A stretch of DNA of 64,000 bases from Pontibacillus chungwhensis BH030062 (lineage in GTDB: Bacteria > Bacillota > Bacilli > Bacillales > BH030062). Both the position numbers and the translations under genes were made by a program. Location: NCBI RefSeq assembly GCF_000770675.1, contig NZ_AVBG01000010.1:1-64000 (forward strand), in the 5' to 3' direction. Shown here in pieces: positions 24,592-32,905 of this stretch. The notes beneath the pieces are model-generated. The model was not told where the DNA came from. It saw only the letters and a program-made list of their open reading frames with translations, and made no database searches. Position 1 is the stretch's first letter; every line of letters begins with the position of its first letter.

Positions 24592-25120
24592 TCATCTTCA
24601 CTCCTTTCCACATCTGCCAAATACTCATGTCACGGGCTTCGATCTTAATACTCGTCCCGGCACCAACAAAATCCTTCAATACGTATGACTCTCCATCGTA
24701 AACAATTGTATGCTCCGATCGGACTTGCCCCACAGACAAATTGATAGAAGGTAATGTTTTCGTGTTTGGACCCTTAGTGATGATATATTTCTCGTCTTTC
24801 ATTTCGAACGTATCTTCTCCATAGGCATTCGATGGCATGCCAATTGCCGTATCTTCATATATGAGCTTCTTTGGTTGAATGGAATAATCGTTCTGAAGCT
24901 CAAATTCTTCAATAACCTCTGAAAGGTGAACAGAATGAATGTATCTGATCTGAAAGTGTTTTTGCTGATGAATCGGAAGATAAGCTAACTCTTCTCCCGA
25001 CCTTATATGTTGGAAGGTGATAACCGTGCGGTTTGGATAAAAGATAAGAACGGACAGTGCCGTAACCGCGATGAGGGAAATGGCAACTACGAGTTTGTAT
25101 CTGCTTTTCTTCAAGTTCAT
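24584..25120 (-). CDS. DUF1850 protein of the TRAP operon
   Basis: A 178-residue protein with an N-terminal membrane helix (YKLVVAISLIAVTALSVLIFY) and a compact outside domain (HFQIRYIHSVHLSEVIEEFEL, typical of DUF1850). DUF1850 genes are regularly found with TAXI-type fused TRAP permeases; their role is not known. Here the gene sits between the binding protein and the permease and overlaps the permease start, so all three form one operon. ATG 25120 follows AAGGGATG. Confidence 0.85.
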   Translation of the reverse strand: MNLKKSRYKLVVAISLIAVTALSVLIFYPNRTVITFQHIRSGEELAYLPIHQQKHFQIRYIHSVHLSEVIEEFELQNDYSIQPKKLIYEDTAIGMPSNAYGEDTFEMKDEKYIITKGPNTKTLPSINLSVGQVRSEHTIVYDGESYVLKDFVGAGTSIKIEARDMSIWQMWKGVKMSE

Positions 25121-25140
25121 CCCTTCTTTTCATGAAGAAA

Positions 25141-25165
25141 GATAGACCGAACAATTCGGTCTATC
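25141..25165 (-). promoter_or_regulatory. Intra-operon hairpin after the binding-protein gene
   Basis: A perfect 11-bp stem GATAGACCGAA / TTCGGTCTATC with a 3-base loop, between the TAXI gene and the DUF1850-permease genes. It is followed on the minus strand by TTTCTTC, a weak T-run. It probably lets most transcripts stop or be protected here, giving more binding protein than permease. Confidence 0.6.
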
Positions 25166-25190
25166 TTATCTCCGTGGTGACTATGGTTAC

Positions 25191-26195
25191 TTACTTGCTA
25201 ACACCTTTTTCATCAAAGTACTTCTGAGCACCTGGATGAACGTCAATTCCAACACCATCTAGAGCACTTTCAGCTGTGATGAATTCACCTTTAGCATGAG
25301 AAATGGCATCTGTATTTTCAAATAACGCTTTCGTCATATCATAAACAACATCTTCACTTAAATCTTTAGAAACAACTAGCATCGCCTGAACAGCTACTGT
25401 CGTAACAGCTTCGTCTACTTTGCTATACGTTTCTGCTTTAATTTCATCTTTAGCGTAGTAAGGATACTCGCTAATAAGCTCTTCAATCTTATCTTCTGCA
25501 ACCGGTACAATCTTAACGTCTGTTGTAGCCGCTAAGCTTTCAACCGCACCAGTTGGTGTTCCAGAAGTAATGAATGCTGCATCAATTGAACCATCCTGGA
25601 TTCCACTAGTAGATTCACCGAAAGCAAGGTCACGTTTCTTGATATCATCTAGAGAGATTCCGTGAATATCTAAGATATTCTCAGCATTTGCTGCTGTACC
25701 AGAACCAAGAGCTCCAATAGAAACCGTTTTTCCTTTCAGATCTTCAACTGATTCGATACCAGAATCTTTCGTTGTAACGATTTGAATCGTTTCTGGATAA
25801 AGCGTTCCAATTGCTTGAACGTTATCAACTTTGTTATCTTCGAACATTAACTTACCTTCAGCTGCATAAGCTGCGATATCTGTTTGAACAAAAGCTAGCT
25901 CAGCATCACCTTTTGATAAGGACTTCATGTTCTCAACCGAAGCACCAGCAGATTGAGCTGAAACTTCTACGCCATCAACATTTTCGTTCATAACCTGTGC
26001 GAACGTACCACCTAACGGATAGTATGTACCAGTTGTTCCACCAGTTAGTAAGGAAACGAACTTCTTACCACCATCATCGCCTTCACTACCTCCGTCGCCA
26101 GAGTCGTCGTCAGCACTTCCGCCGCCACAAGCAGCTAACACCATAGAAAGCGCTAACATAAGGATGAAAGCCAATAAACTTCTTTTCTTTGTCAT
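25191..26195 (-). CDS. TAXI family TRAP solute-binding lipoprotein
   Basis: A 334-residue lipoprotein: signal FILMLALSMVLAACGGG with lipobox LAAC (Cys about 23), an acidic Gly/Ser/Asp linker, then the TAXI fold (SLLTGGTTGTYYPLGGTFAQVMNEN; AQSAGASVENMKSLSKGDAELAFVQTDIA; GALGSGTAANAENILDIHG). It captures the solute outside the membrane and hands it to the fused TRAP permease. It is the first gene of the operon. Its Asp-rich linker is also consistent with a salt-adapted organism, though that is weak evidence. Confidence 0.93.
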   Translation of the reverse strand: MTKKRSLLAFILMLALSMVLAACGGGSADDDSGDGGSEGDDGGKKFVSLLTGGTTGTYYPLGGTFAQVMNENVDGVEVSAQSAGASVENMKSLSKGDAELAFVQTDIAAYAAEGKLMFEDNKVDNVQAIGTLYPETIQIVTTKDSGIESVEDLKGKTVSIGALGSGTAANAENILDIHGISLDDIKKRDLAFGESTSGIQDGSIDAAFITSGTPTGAVESLAATTDVKIVPVAEDKIEELISEYPYYAKDEIKAETYSKVDEAVTTVAVQAMLVVSKDLSEDVVYDMTKALFENTDAISHAKGEFITAESALDGVGIDVHPGAQKYFDEKGVSK

Positions 26196-26570
26196 TTTTA
26201 TTTACCCCCTAAAAATGATTATAATTTGCTAATTGTATTTTAGCAGGATTCAATTGGAAAGACAATCACTAATTTTTTGACAATAATTTTATGTAAAGAC
26301 TTTTCAGCTTTACGTAATAAGTTAGCTTTCCTAACATCATTATACCATCTTTTATTCATTATTTCGAAATGATGATTTCTATCGTTTATCAAAATAGGTC
26401 TTTTGTCTTAACCGCCAAAGAATCCCTCCTCTTCTTTACCCTGCCCCCAAGTTGTTAAATCCGCTTTTTTCATTAAATGTGATACACTTAATACATTGTT
26501 GTTTATTTCTTCCTTCACGGGGGAATCGATGAGGATAGCTTCCTCTTTCATCATTATAGGAGGTGTTAAA
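26196..26570. other. Divergent promoter region between the TRAP operon and yjcH
   Basis: The 375 bases are AT-rich. A TATAAT (minus strand, 26218-26223) may be the -10 of the TAXI operon, but the -35 is poor. No small gene or hairpin was recognised. Confidence 0.45.
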
Positions 26571-27305
26571 ATGGGCAGAAAAGGAACCATGACAGATCAA
26601 ACCATTGATAGCCAATATTTGAACGAAACATTAACTGTGAAGATCTACAAACCAGAAACGTTCTCTCCATTATATAAATACAACATTTGTATAATGCAAG
26701 ACGGAGATGACTATATGCAGCTCGGAAGGGTAGCCACATTGAGCGACCGCTTTCACGGGGACCAAACGATTGAGAACACCATCTTCGTTGGTATACATTA
26801 CAAAGACAAGTATGATCGCCGTGAGAAGTATCATCCAGAAGGCAAGAATTTCACATCTTATATGAAGTTTCTTGCGATGGAAGTCGTTCCGATGCTAGAT
26901 GAAGAACTTCCTACATATCACATGGGTGGTTGCCGCGCTCTTATGGGAGATTCACTTGGTGGCACGATGGCACTCATGACAGCTCTTCGATATCCGCACA
27001 CGTTCGGTAAAGTGATTATGCAGTCTCCGTACGTTGATGAAACCGTATTACAAGAAGCACAGGATAGTGATGCCTTATCAACTATGGAAATCTATCATAC
27101 GATTGGAACACAGGAGACTGAAGTTTCTACAACAGATGGAACGGTTCAAGACTTCCTTACACCAAACCGAAAGCTTTATGACGTTTTAGAAGAAAAGTGC
27201 CATACTTACACCTATCACGAACTTGACGGTGAACACACGTGGAAATATTGGCAAAAAGATTTAAAACGGGCACTTCCTACTATGTTCGGAAGTGAAAATC
27301 CTTAA
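26571..27305 (+). CDS. yjcH: Esterase-like alpha/beta hydrolase (YjcH family)
   Basis: A 244-residue alpha/beta hydrolase of the esterase-D type. The nucleophile elbow is GDSLGG (Ser in ALMGDSLGGTMALMTAL), and the catalytic His is in DGEHTWKYWQKDL. Early strands (KYNICIMQDGDDYMQLG) fit enterochelin-esterase-like proteins. The start ATG 26571 follows TAGGAGGTGTTAAA; the longer frame is ignored. The next two genes match B. subtilis YjcG and YjcF, so this is YjcH. Its substrate is not established. Confidence 0.87.
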   Translation: MGRKGTMTDQTIDSQYLNETLTVKIYKPETFSPLYKYNICIMQDGDDYMQLGRVATLSDRFHGDQTIENTIFVGIHYKDKYDRREKYHPEGKNFTSYMKFLAMEVVPMLDEELPTYHMGGCRALMGDSLGGTMALMTALRYPHTFGKVIMQSPYVDETVLQEAQDSDALSTMEIYHTIGTQETEVSTTDGTVQDFLTPNRKLYDVLEEKCHTYTYHELDGEHTWKYWQKDLKRALPTMFGSENP

Positions 27306-27414
27306 ACTACCTCAAGAAGAATTTCAGAAAATTTGATATAATGTATAATACCATTATTCTATCAAGATGAAACGATTCATCTTTATTATTAAATATGAAA
27401 TGGGAGGTTCAAAC

Positions 27415-27927
27415 ATGAAGTACGGTATTGCTTTATTTCCATCTAAGCAAATTCAAGACATTGCAAATTCTTACAGAAAACGATACGACCCACATTACGC
27501 ATTGATTCCACCGCACGTAACATTGAAAGAAGCTTTTGAAGCAGAAGAAGATCATATCGAAGAAGTTGTACAAAAACTCTCTAAAGTGGCAAAAGATACA
27601 CAACCCTTTTCTCTAATGATCAACAAGTTAAGCACCTTCTCACCGGTAACAAATACAATCTATATGAAAGTAGAACCCGTAGATGGGCTTATGGAGCTAC
27701 ATCAGAAACTTCACAAAAGCGATATTCCGAATGGACAGACGTTTTCCTTTGTCCCTCACATCACAATCGCACAGAAGCTTTCAGACGATGAACATTCAGA
27801 TGTGTATGGCAGCTTACGTATGATCAGCCATGAGTTCGAAGAGACAGTTGATCGTTTCCAATTGCTCTATCAGTTAGAAAATGGATCTTGGACCGTTTAT
27901 GAAACGTTCCGCCTTGGGAAAGGATAA
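27415..27927 (+). CDS. yjcG: 2H phosphoesterase family protein YjcG
   Basis: A 170-residue protein with the two H-x-T-L/I motifs of the 2H phosphoesterase/2'-5' RNA ligase fold: PHVTLKEAF (about 44-52) and PHITIAQKL (about 119-127). Family members cleave 2',3'-cyclic or similar phosphodiesters; the role of YjcG is unknown. ATG 27415 follows GGGAGGTTCAAAC. It lies between yjcH and yjcF in the B. subtilis gene set. Confidence 0.9.
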   Translation: MKYGIALFPSKQIQDIANSYRKRYDPHYALIPPHVTLKEAFEAEEDHIEEVVQKLSKVAKDTQPFSLMINKLSTFSPVTNTIYMKVEPVDGLMELHQKLHKSDIPNGQTFSFVPHITIAQKLSDDEHSDVYGSLRMISHEFEETVDRFQLLYQLENGSWTVYETFRLGKG

Positions 27928-27934
27928 GTCGTAC

Positions 27935-28357
27935 ATGAGAATCGAACAAGTTACAAACGATCAACAGTTAGAGGATGCCTATTCTGTCCGAAAAATCGTT
28001 TTCGTGGAAGAACAAAATGTATCTATAGAAGAAGAAATGGATGAATTCGATCAAGTAGCGACGCACTTCGTTGGGTATGAAGAAGATCAACCTATATCCG
28101 CAAGTCGCTTACGGTTTGTCGGTGAGTATGCAAAACTCGAACGCATCTGTATGATAAAGTCTTCTAGAGGACAAGGGCTTGGAAAACAGATGATTCTTCA
28201 TATGGAAGGTCATGCGAAAGACAAGGGTTACCTTAAGAGTAAGCTAAACGCTCAAACTCAAGCACTTGGCTTCTATGAATCACTTGGTTACAGAGTGGTT
28301 TCAGAGGAATTTATGGACGCTGGCATCCCACACGTTACAATGATTAAAGATTTATAA
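27935..28357 (+). CDS. yjcF: GNAT acetyltransferase YjcF
   Basis: A 140-residue GNAT protein (VRKIVFVEEQNVSIEEEMDEFDQVATHFVGY; ERICMIKSSRGQGLGKQMILHMEGHAKDKGY; LNAQTQALGFYESLGYRVVSEEFMDAGIPHVTM). It matches the YjcF/ElaA-like group. ATG 27935 begins eight bases after the yjcG stop codon, with AAAGGA upstream inside yjcG. The substrate is unknown. It is followed by a strong bidirectional terminator. Confidence 0.9.
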   Translation: MRIEQVTNDQQLEDAYSVRKIVFVEEQNVSIEEEMDEFDQVATHFVGYEEDQPISASRLRFVGEYAKLERICMIKSSRGQGLGKQMILHMEGHAKDKGYLKSKLNAQTQALGFYESLGYRVVSEEFMDAGIPHVTMIKDL

Positions 28358-28368
28358 TGTCTAGTATT

Positions 28369-28400
28369 AAAAAGCTCAAAGTCATAACTTTGAGCTTTTT
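28369..28400. terminator. Bidirectional terminator
   Basis: A 14-bp perfect stem AAAAAGCTCAAAGT / ACTTTGAGCTTTTT with a CATA loop, between convergent yjcF and the small membrane gene. Confidence 0.92.
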
Positions 28401-28409
28401 TGTAATCTC

Positions 28410-28637
28410 TTATAAAGCAGGCACCACAAATTGGAATGCAATCAAGCCGAGCAATACCAGCACTGTTACGGTAAGCAGGAATTTCCCTATTTTAATCAAG
28501 AATGTTAGTAAGATTGAAGCTATAAATCCCCCAATTGCAACGGTAAGCAACAAATCTTCATCTACTAGTTGGTTTCCCGTCCAGACATAAAGTAAAAGCG
28601 CAGTTATACTTAGCATAAATAAAAGTTTATGTATCAA
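28410..28637 (-). CDS. Small membrane protein (75 aa)
   Basis: A 75-residue protein with three hydrophobic helices (about 4-18, 30-48, 53-73) and few charged residues. It starts at TTG 28637 with AAGGAGG eleven bases upstream, a somewhat long spacing. I do not recognise the family. It is convergent with yjcF and shares its terminator. Confidence 0.65.
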   Translation of the reverse strand: MIHKLLFMLSITALLLYVWTGNQLVDEDLLLTVAIGGFIASILLTFLIKIGKFLLTVTVLVLLGLIAFQFVVPAL

Positions 28638-28757
28638 TAAGGCCTATCCTCCTTGCATCGTGTTCAGTTTTCATCTTACTGGGCGTCGACTTCTTTGTAT
28701 ACCCTCCCTCTCTTTTGGCAAAAATGGTTAGAGGAATAAAGAAAGGATGAGAGGAGA

Positions 28758-29432
28758 TTGGTTTATACTTCCATACTAGTTGAAACCATCATCGGATTTT
28801 TGTGCTTATTCGTCTTAACTAAAGTACTAGGTAAATCTCAAATTACGCAGATTACTGCTTTTGATTTCATCGCTGCACTTGTCCTCGGAGAACTTGTCGG
28901 CAACGCGCTATATGATAAAGAAGTCGGCATATCTCAAGTCCTTTTCGCTGTCTTCTGCTGGGGAATTCTTATTTATGTGACAGAATGGATCACCGAGAAA
29001 TTCAAGGGTTCGCGCGCTTTGCTTGAAGGGCGACCTACGATTATTATATATGAAGGAAAAATTCAGAAAGAACTTATGAACAAAGGAAAGCTTGATATTA
29101 ATCAGCTACAGCATTTGCTCCGTTCAAAAGATGTTTTTTCTATACAAGAAGTGGAATACGCCATACTTGAAACAGATGGAACGGTATCGGTATTAAAGAA
29201 ATCTCTCGAACAGACCCCAAGCCGCGGAGATCTCAATTTAAAACCAGAACGGGTCTACTTGCCTCGTACACTCGTTAGTGATGGAGAAGTTTTATGGGAT
29301 AATCTTGAGGAAGCTGGTTTGACGGAGGAGTGGTTACATCAAGAACTACGAAAACAAAACATCCAGTCGCCTAAAGAGTTAATGTATGCAGAATACAAAG
29401 AAGGAGAAGCATTGTATGTCGTCCCATACTAA
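28758..29432 (+). CDS. DUF421 membrane protein (YetF/YdfR-like)
   Basis: A 224-residue DUF421 protein: three N-terminal membrane helices (about 4-20, 38-52, 60-78) containing TKVLGKSQITQITAFDFIAALVLGELVGNALYD, then a cytoplasmic domain (GRPTIIIYEGKIQKELMNKGKLDINQLQHLLRSKDVFSIQEVEYAILETDGTVSVLKK). Relatives are common in spore-formers; some are linked to spore germination-receptor stability. The start is TTG 28758, with a purine-rich AAAGGATGAGAGGAG upstream. Its end overlaps the end of the convergent MBL gene by 4 bp. Confidence 0.87.
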   Translation: MVYTSILVETIIGFLCLFVLTKVLGKSQITQITAFDFIAALVLGELVGNALYDKEVGISQVLFAVFCWGILIYVTEWITEKFKGSRALLEGRPTIIIYEGKIQKELMNKGKLDINQLQHLLRSKDVFSIQEVEYAILETDGTVSVLKKSLEQTPSRGDLNLKPERVYLPRTLVSDGEVLWDNLEEAGLTEEWLHQELRKQNIQSPKELMYAEYKEGEALYVVPY

Positions 29433-30334
29433 GCTTCTCCTTCTTTTATATAGAACATCCATCGATAGTTTTCGATCTTATACCCAACTTGTTCTTGTTT
29501 CAGCAACGCAATTAAGTATGCCGTCACAGCTGTACGGAATAAAAGCCATTGAGGGAGTTGGTCTACCTTCACTTGATACGTATTACACATATACACGATA
29601 AGTTCCTCGTGAGAGACAAGCTTCTCTGCTTCAATATAAGCCCATAGCATATGCATCAGTTCATGGTGATAAGCAATGTTCGCATCAACCGTATCATGAA
29701 AATCTTCTTCATATTCTCCATGACCAGGAACTGCCCCTTTGGTATGAATCTCTTTTAGCTTGTACAATGATTGAATAGCAAGATGAGCATCTGTTAAGAA
29801 AGGGATCTTGTGCTTATGCAGTTGCTCTTCACTAAAGTAGGCGTCTCCTGCGTACAAGCAATCATGAATTTTAATCCCAAGCTGATAATAGCTATGCCCC
29901 GGCAACAAATACGTCGTAAAATTGAAGCCATCTCGCTCGTAAACGCCTTCTTGCAATACCTCATCTACAAAAATGGAGTTTCCCTCTAAAAATTTATTTC
30001 GCAGTTCCGGTAATGGGTCATTTCCACCGAATAAGTATAAGGGCTCAATGGAAGGGTTACGTAAAATGGCTTCCTCATAATAAGGAGCAAACGTATAAAT
30101 GGCGCGATCCTGTTGCAAATAAGACCCGCCTCCATAATGATCGGAGTGCGCATGTGTAATAAAAAGGTGCGTTACAGGCAACCCTTCTTGGTCTAGTTTC
30201 TTTAATACTTTCTTCATCGTTTGGGAGTCGATTCCTGCATCCACAATCATTCCCGACTCCCCTTGAGAAATGTACCCTATATTGACAGATCCGCTAAAAT
30301 AATAGCAGTTTGTATTAATTTGAATCAGCTGCAT
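29429..30334 (-). CDS. MBL-fold metallo-hydrolase
   Basis: A 301-residue metallo-beta-lactamase-fold protein. The metal motif THAHSDHYGG (about 74-83), LLPGHSYYQLG (about 148-158), LYAGDAYFS (about 164-172) and the late VPGHGEYEEDF fit the dinuclear zinc site. It is similar to YobT/YflN-type hydrolases of unknown substrate. ATG 30334 lies eight bases after AAGGAG. It converges with, and overlaps by 4 bp, the DUF421 gene. Confidence 0.9.
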   Translation of the reverse strand: MQLIQINTNCYYFSGSVNIGYISQGESGMIVDAGIDSQTMKKVLKKLDQEGLPVTHLFITHAHSDHYGGGSYLQQDRAIYTFAPYYEEAILRNPSIEPLYLFGGNDPLPELRNKFLEGNSIFVDEVLQEGVYERDGFNFTTYLLPGHSYYQLGIKIHDCLYAGDAYFSEEQLHKHKIPFLTDAHLAIQSLYKLKEIHTKGAVPGHGEYEEDFHDTVDANIAYHHELMHMLWAYIEAEKLVSHEELIVYMCNTYQVKVDQLPQWLLFRTAVTAYLIALLKQEQVGYKIENYRWMFYIKEGEA

Positions 30335-30356
30335 GATTTCGACTCCTTCGGCATTT

Positions 30357-30653
30357 TTAAATACTTTCGTTAAAATGCCGCCCAATTCCTGTTAAGTCAG
30401 AATAAACTTTGTGCGTCTTCCCCAAATGCACAGAACCCGGCGCATATAAATCAGGCTTATGCTGCTTCGTTATTTGTTCATTATAAAACTGGTAATCTTT
30501 CCGATCTTCTTCTCTCGGCTCAGGGTTATCTAACTGTTGCTCTAAATCTAATTTAAACACTGGTTCAATCGGAAATGGATCACGTTTCGTGCGTTCGACT
30601 CGCTCACGATAATCGCTATATTGGTAGTGCGGTATTGGTAAAATGTATCCCAT
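30357..30653 (-). CDS. Hypothetical 98-aa protein near spore-coat genes
   Basis: A 98-residue, very polar, Tyr/Pro/Asp-rich protein (MGYILPIPHYQYSDYRERV, then DPFPIEPVFKLDLEQQL) with no signal or membrane helix. I do not know the family. ATG 30653 follows AAAGGAGTGATAGG. A CATATTATA sequence (minus strand, 30705-30713) fits the SigK -10 pattern, though no -35 was found; together with coat genes nearby, this suggests a spore protein. The MBL gene follows 23 bp downstream. Confidence 0.65.
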   Translation of the reverse strand: MGYILPIPHYQYSDYRERVERTKRDPFPIEPVFKLDLEQQLDNPEPREEDRKDYQFYNEQITKQHKPDLYAPGSVHLGKTHKVYSDLTGIGRHFNESI

Positions 30654-30764
30654 ATCCTATCACTCCTTTTTTAGATCCTTACGTTACTCTACCCGTTTCT
30701 TCCATATAATATGCCTGTTTGCGATAGATAGAGAGATGTTTCCGTCAGCAATAATAAAGCGTAA

Positions 30765-30890
30765 GGTGGGCCTGGAAACCACTCGCTTTCCTGTGGGGAG
30801 CCTAGGTAAGACCCCGCACGGAGCGTCAGCGAAGGAGGAGGCTTACCAGCTCCCCGCAGGAAAGCGAGTTGTCCCACAGCAAGCCCTCAT
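30765..30890. repeat. GC-rich fold-back element, copy 2
   Basis: Inner arms ACTCGCTTTCCTGTGGGGAG C (30781-30801) and its complement (30849-30869) pair over 21 bp with one G-T, with GGTAAG/CTTACC nested inside. The outer flanks (GGTGGGCCTGGAAACC; TGTCCCACAGCAAGCCC) do not pair well, so this copy looks hybrid. Confidence 0.8.
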
Positions 30891-30973
30891 CTCCATATGG
30901 TAACGGACGCCTCCTTACTACAATGCCCCAGTTTCCGAATATTCAACATTAAAAAAGGTCCCTATCCAGAGAC

Positions 30974-31207
30974 CTAGCCTTCCATCTTCTTCTCTAATTC
31001 GTTCATCGCCTTTTCAATCTCGTTAATGCCTTCTTGAAACGATTTATGCCATTCGTCATGGGATGTATGAAAAGACTGAAATTCTTGATCAAATTTAGCT
31101 TTTTTCTTTTCTGGAAACTGAAACCACGACTCCTTTAAATCCATATGCTTATTAAGGTCATGGAAAGGTTTCATCCAATGGGGTTCAAATATTCGAATTC
31201 GAGGCAT
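30974..31207 (-). CDS. Hypothetical helical 77-aa protein
   Basis: A 77-residue protein rich in Lys, Glu, Phe and His (MPRIRIFEPHWMKPFHDLNK; SWFQFPEKKKAKFDQEFQSF), ending in a likely coiled coil (EGINEIEKAMNELEKKMEG). No known family. Its ATG abuts the stop codon of the Lys/Cys-rich mini-gene at 31208-31321, so both are probably one operon, and yjcA lies upstream on the same strand. The coat-gene setting suggests, but does not prove, a spore role. Confidence 0.62.
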   Translation of the reverse strand: MPRIRIFEPHWMKPFHDLNKHMDLKESWFQFPEKKKAKFDQEFQSFHTSHDEWHKSFQEGINEIEKAMNELEKKMEG

Positions 31208-31321
31208 TTACTTCGACTTCTTCTTTCCACAACCGCAGCCTTTCTTTTTCTTCGGTGATACGGGTTTTGGTTTCAATGAGGCATTCTGTGAAGCTGTTTT
31301 TTTACTTTTCAACTTCTCCAC
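31208..31321 (-). CDS. Lys/Cys-rich mini-protein (37 aa)
   Basis: A 37-codon gene, GTG 31321 (or TTG 31312), with GAAAGGG just upstream. The product is VEKLKSKKTASQNASLKPKP followed by VSPKKKKGCGCGKKKSK: very basic, with a CGCG dipeptide repeat near the end. The two Cys in a Lys-rich tail could cross-link or bind metal. It stops directly before the ATG of the 77-aa gene. Too short for most gene callers; the coding evidence is composition and tight packing. Confidence 0.55.
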   Translation of the reverse strand: MEKLKSKKTASQNASLKPKPVSPKKKKGCGCGKKKSK

Positions 31322-31398
31322 CACCCTTTCAACTAAACTTAGCCCCTAGTCTTAGTGTATGAAAGATTTCACCTTTCCGTATGGGTAGGTACCTCTCT

Positions 31399-31743
31399 CT
31401 AGTCAAAAAGTTTAAATAATAATGCCGTTCCGCCACTAATGGCGAATATAATCCATAAAGGGATGAGTATAGGGAAAAATAGAAACGTGCCGTACACAAG
31501 TGCAGATGCCCAGACCCCCGTACACCAGTGACAACTAAGTAATTCGCCAATGAACCTTTGCAATCCTTTTCCTTTTACTTCAATAAAGACTTCGGTCTCT
31601 CCGTCTTCATTTACCTGTTCGACCTCCTTGTGGAAAGGCCTCCTGACCCAATCTGTAATCGTGTCATAAACAAGCAATCTCGTAACCCGAAAGCTAGCTA
31701 GTACGAGAATCAATAATTCCATCCACGTTAACCCCATATGCAT
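31399..31743 (-). CDS. yjcA: DUF1360 sporulation protein YjcA
   Basis: A 114-residue DUF1360 membrane protein: helix 1 (LILVLASFRVTRLLVYDTIT), a charged loop (VRRPFHKEVEQVNEDGETEV), LLSCHWCTGVWASALVY with the conserved CHWC motif, and a last helix. In B. subtilis yjcA lies next to the cotVWXYZ genes and is a sporulation gene. I start at ATG 31743 (AAAGGATGTG upstream); the frame is open to 31833 without a ribosome-binding site. Confidence 0.85.
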   Translation of the reverse strand: MHMGLTWMELLILVLASFRVTRLLVYDTITDWVRRPFHKEVEQVNEDGETEVFIEVKGKGLQRFIGELLSCHWCTGVWASALVYGTFLFFPILIPLWIIFAISGGTALLFKLFD

Positions 31744-31802
31744 CACATCCTTTAATGAAGTATATGAATAGAGGGTTGTCCATTTGATTATCAAAATAAA
31801 AA

Positions 31803-31823
31803 GCCCTTTGTCCCGGAAAGGGC
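31803..31823 (-). terminator. Terminator
   Basis: GCCCTTT / AAAGGGC with a 7-base loop, followed on the minus strand by TTTTTATTTT. It ends the gene at 31844-32101. Confidence 0.85.
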
Positions 31824-31843
31824 AAAGGACCATTTATGAATGT

Positions 31844-32101
31844 TTAGATCCAAGAGAATGGCGGGCGACGATCTTCGCCTTCTTCTCCCTCTTCATGAAC
31901 TTCTTCCACTTCTTCTTCTAACTCCACATGCTCTTCTTCCGATACGCTTTCAACCTGCGCACGGCGAGGCCCGAAGAATGGGTCGAACCGGTCCTCTTCA
32001 TGACGATCACGGCGGTGAGGACGTTGTGGTTCAATAACCACGTTTTCAGCTTTAATGATCACTTCATCTACATGGATGACTTTTTTTCGTTTCTCTGACA
32101 C
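31844..32101 (-). CDS. Acidic hypothetical protein in the coat-gene region
   Basis: An 85-residue protein with a short beta-like N-terminus (KKVIHVDEVIIKAENVVI), a His/Arg-rich middle (PQRPHRRDRHEEDRFDPFFG) and a very acidic tail (about 17 Glu in 30 residues). No signal or membrane helix. Position between yjcA and cotY/Z corresponds to the cotV/W/X slot of B. subtilis, but the sequence does not clearly match these. GTG 32101 follows AAGGAG. Probably a spore-surface protein. Confidence 0.65.
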   Translation of the reverse strand: MSEKRKKVIHVDEVIIKAENVVIEPQRPHRRDRHEEDRFDPFFGPRRAQVESVSEEEHVELEEEVEEVHEEGEEGEDRRPPFSWI

Positions 32102-32266
32102 AGTTGGTCCACTCCTTTATAAATCTTTACTCGCTAGTATCCTATGTATGATGGATTAGGTGTGTTTGGGCTATTGCCCTATTTCTTAAGAAAACCGCCC
32201 TTGGATTTTTTCATCAAGCCTTTCAGAAAAATACAGGCTTCTGCCCACACACATGGAGGCTCCCGA

Positions 32267-32275
32267 CATATTCTA
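32267..32275 (+). promoter_or_regulatory. SigK promoter -10 of cotY/Z
   Basis: CATATTCTA is a perfect CATANNNTA; an AC lies 16 bases upstream (in CACACACATGG). It is about 45 bp before the coat gene, as expected for late mother-cell expression. Confidence 0.72.
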
Positions 32276-32318
32276 TTAAAGACAATAAGTCAAAACGTCC
32301 AGAAAGGGGAAATGACAC

Positions 32319-32777
32319 ATGGGTTGTGGAAAAAACAGAGTCGAGTCAGCTGAAGGTTGTGTATGCGACATCCTTAAAGAAATCGTTGACGCACAAAACG
32401 ACGTAACAGATGATTGCAATTCTAGCTGCGAAGAGTCAATTAACGAATTAATGGGGGACCGTGGGACAAATAAAGATACGGTACCTGTCATTCTTTATTG
32501 CAAAGATTGCAAACCATTTAAAGGTTTCGGCGCTCGTCGCAACGAAATCGATACAATTCGCGAAAGCTTCATCTTCCGCGTTAAAGAGGTAGACGAAGAT
32601 TGCGAATGCGCACTACTTGAACTACTTGTTACACCTCATTCTTCTGAAGAGTGCCACATCAAATCACCAAGCGACCAGGACACAAGTAACCTACGCGCAA
32701 CTGGTATCTGCATCACAGTAGACCTTAACTGCTTCTGCCACATCACTTGCCTTCCTGCGATCAACGCAAGAGCTTAG
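32319..32777 (+). CDS. cotZ: Spore coat protein CotY/CotZ family
   Basis: A 152-residue cysteine-rich spore-crust protein of the CotY/CotZ family (MGCGKNRVESAEGCVCDILKEIVDAQN; ILYCKDCKPFKGFG; FIFRVKEVDEDCECALLELL; ATGICITVDLNCFCHITCL). The Cys residues cross-link the outer coat into an ordered layer. A SigK-type promoter precedes it, and CotO and FabI lie beside it as in B. subtilis. Only one CotY/Z copy is visible, so Y and Z cannot be separated with certainty. ATG 32319 follows AAGGGGAAATGACAC. Confidence 0.9.
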   Translation: MGCGKNRVESAEGCVCDILKEIVDAQNDVTDDCNSSCEESINELMGDRGTNKDTVPVILYCKDCKPFKGFGARRNEIDTIRESFIFRVKEVDEDCECALLELLVTPHSSEECHIKSPSDQDTSNLRATGICITVDLNCFCHITCLPAINARA

Positions 32778-32790
32778 TCGATGAATAAAA

Positions 32791-32815
32791 GTCAGGTCCT
32801 AAAACGGGACCTGAC
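32791..32815 (+). terminator. Terminator of cotY/Z
   Basis: GTCAGGTCC / GGACCTGAC with a short loop, followed by TTTTTTATT. Confidence 0.9.
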
Positions 32816-32883
32816 TTTTTTATTCAAAACCAAGTTACTACCCCCTCGTTTTAATATGCAGGTCGATTTCTTAGACGAAAAAA

Positions 32884-32905
32884 AGAGCTGCTTTTAGCAG
32901 CCCTC
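32884..32905 (-). terminator. Terminator of cotO
   Basis: AGAG-CTGC / GCAG(CC)CTCT hairpin with a two-base bulge, followed on the minus strand by TTTTTTTC. It overlaps the cotO stop codon. Confidence 0.6.
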
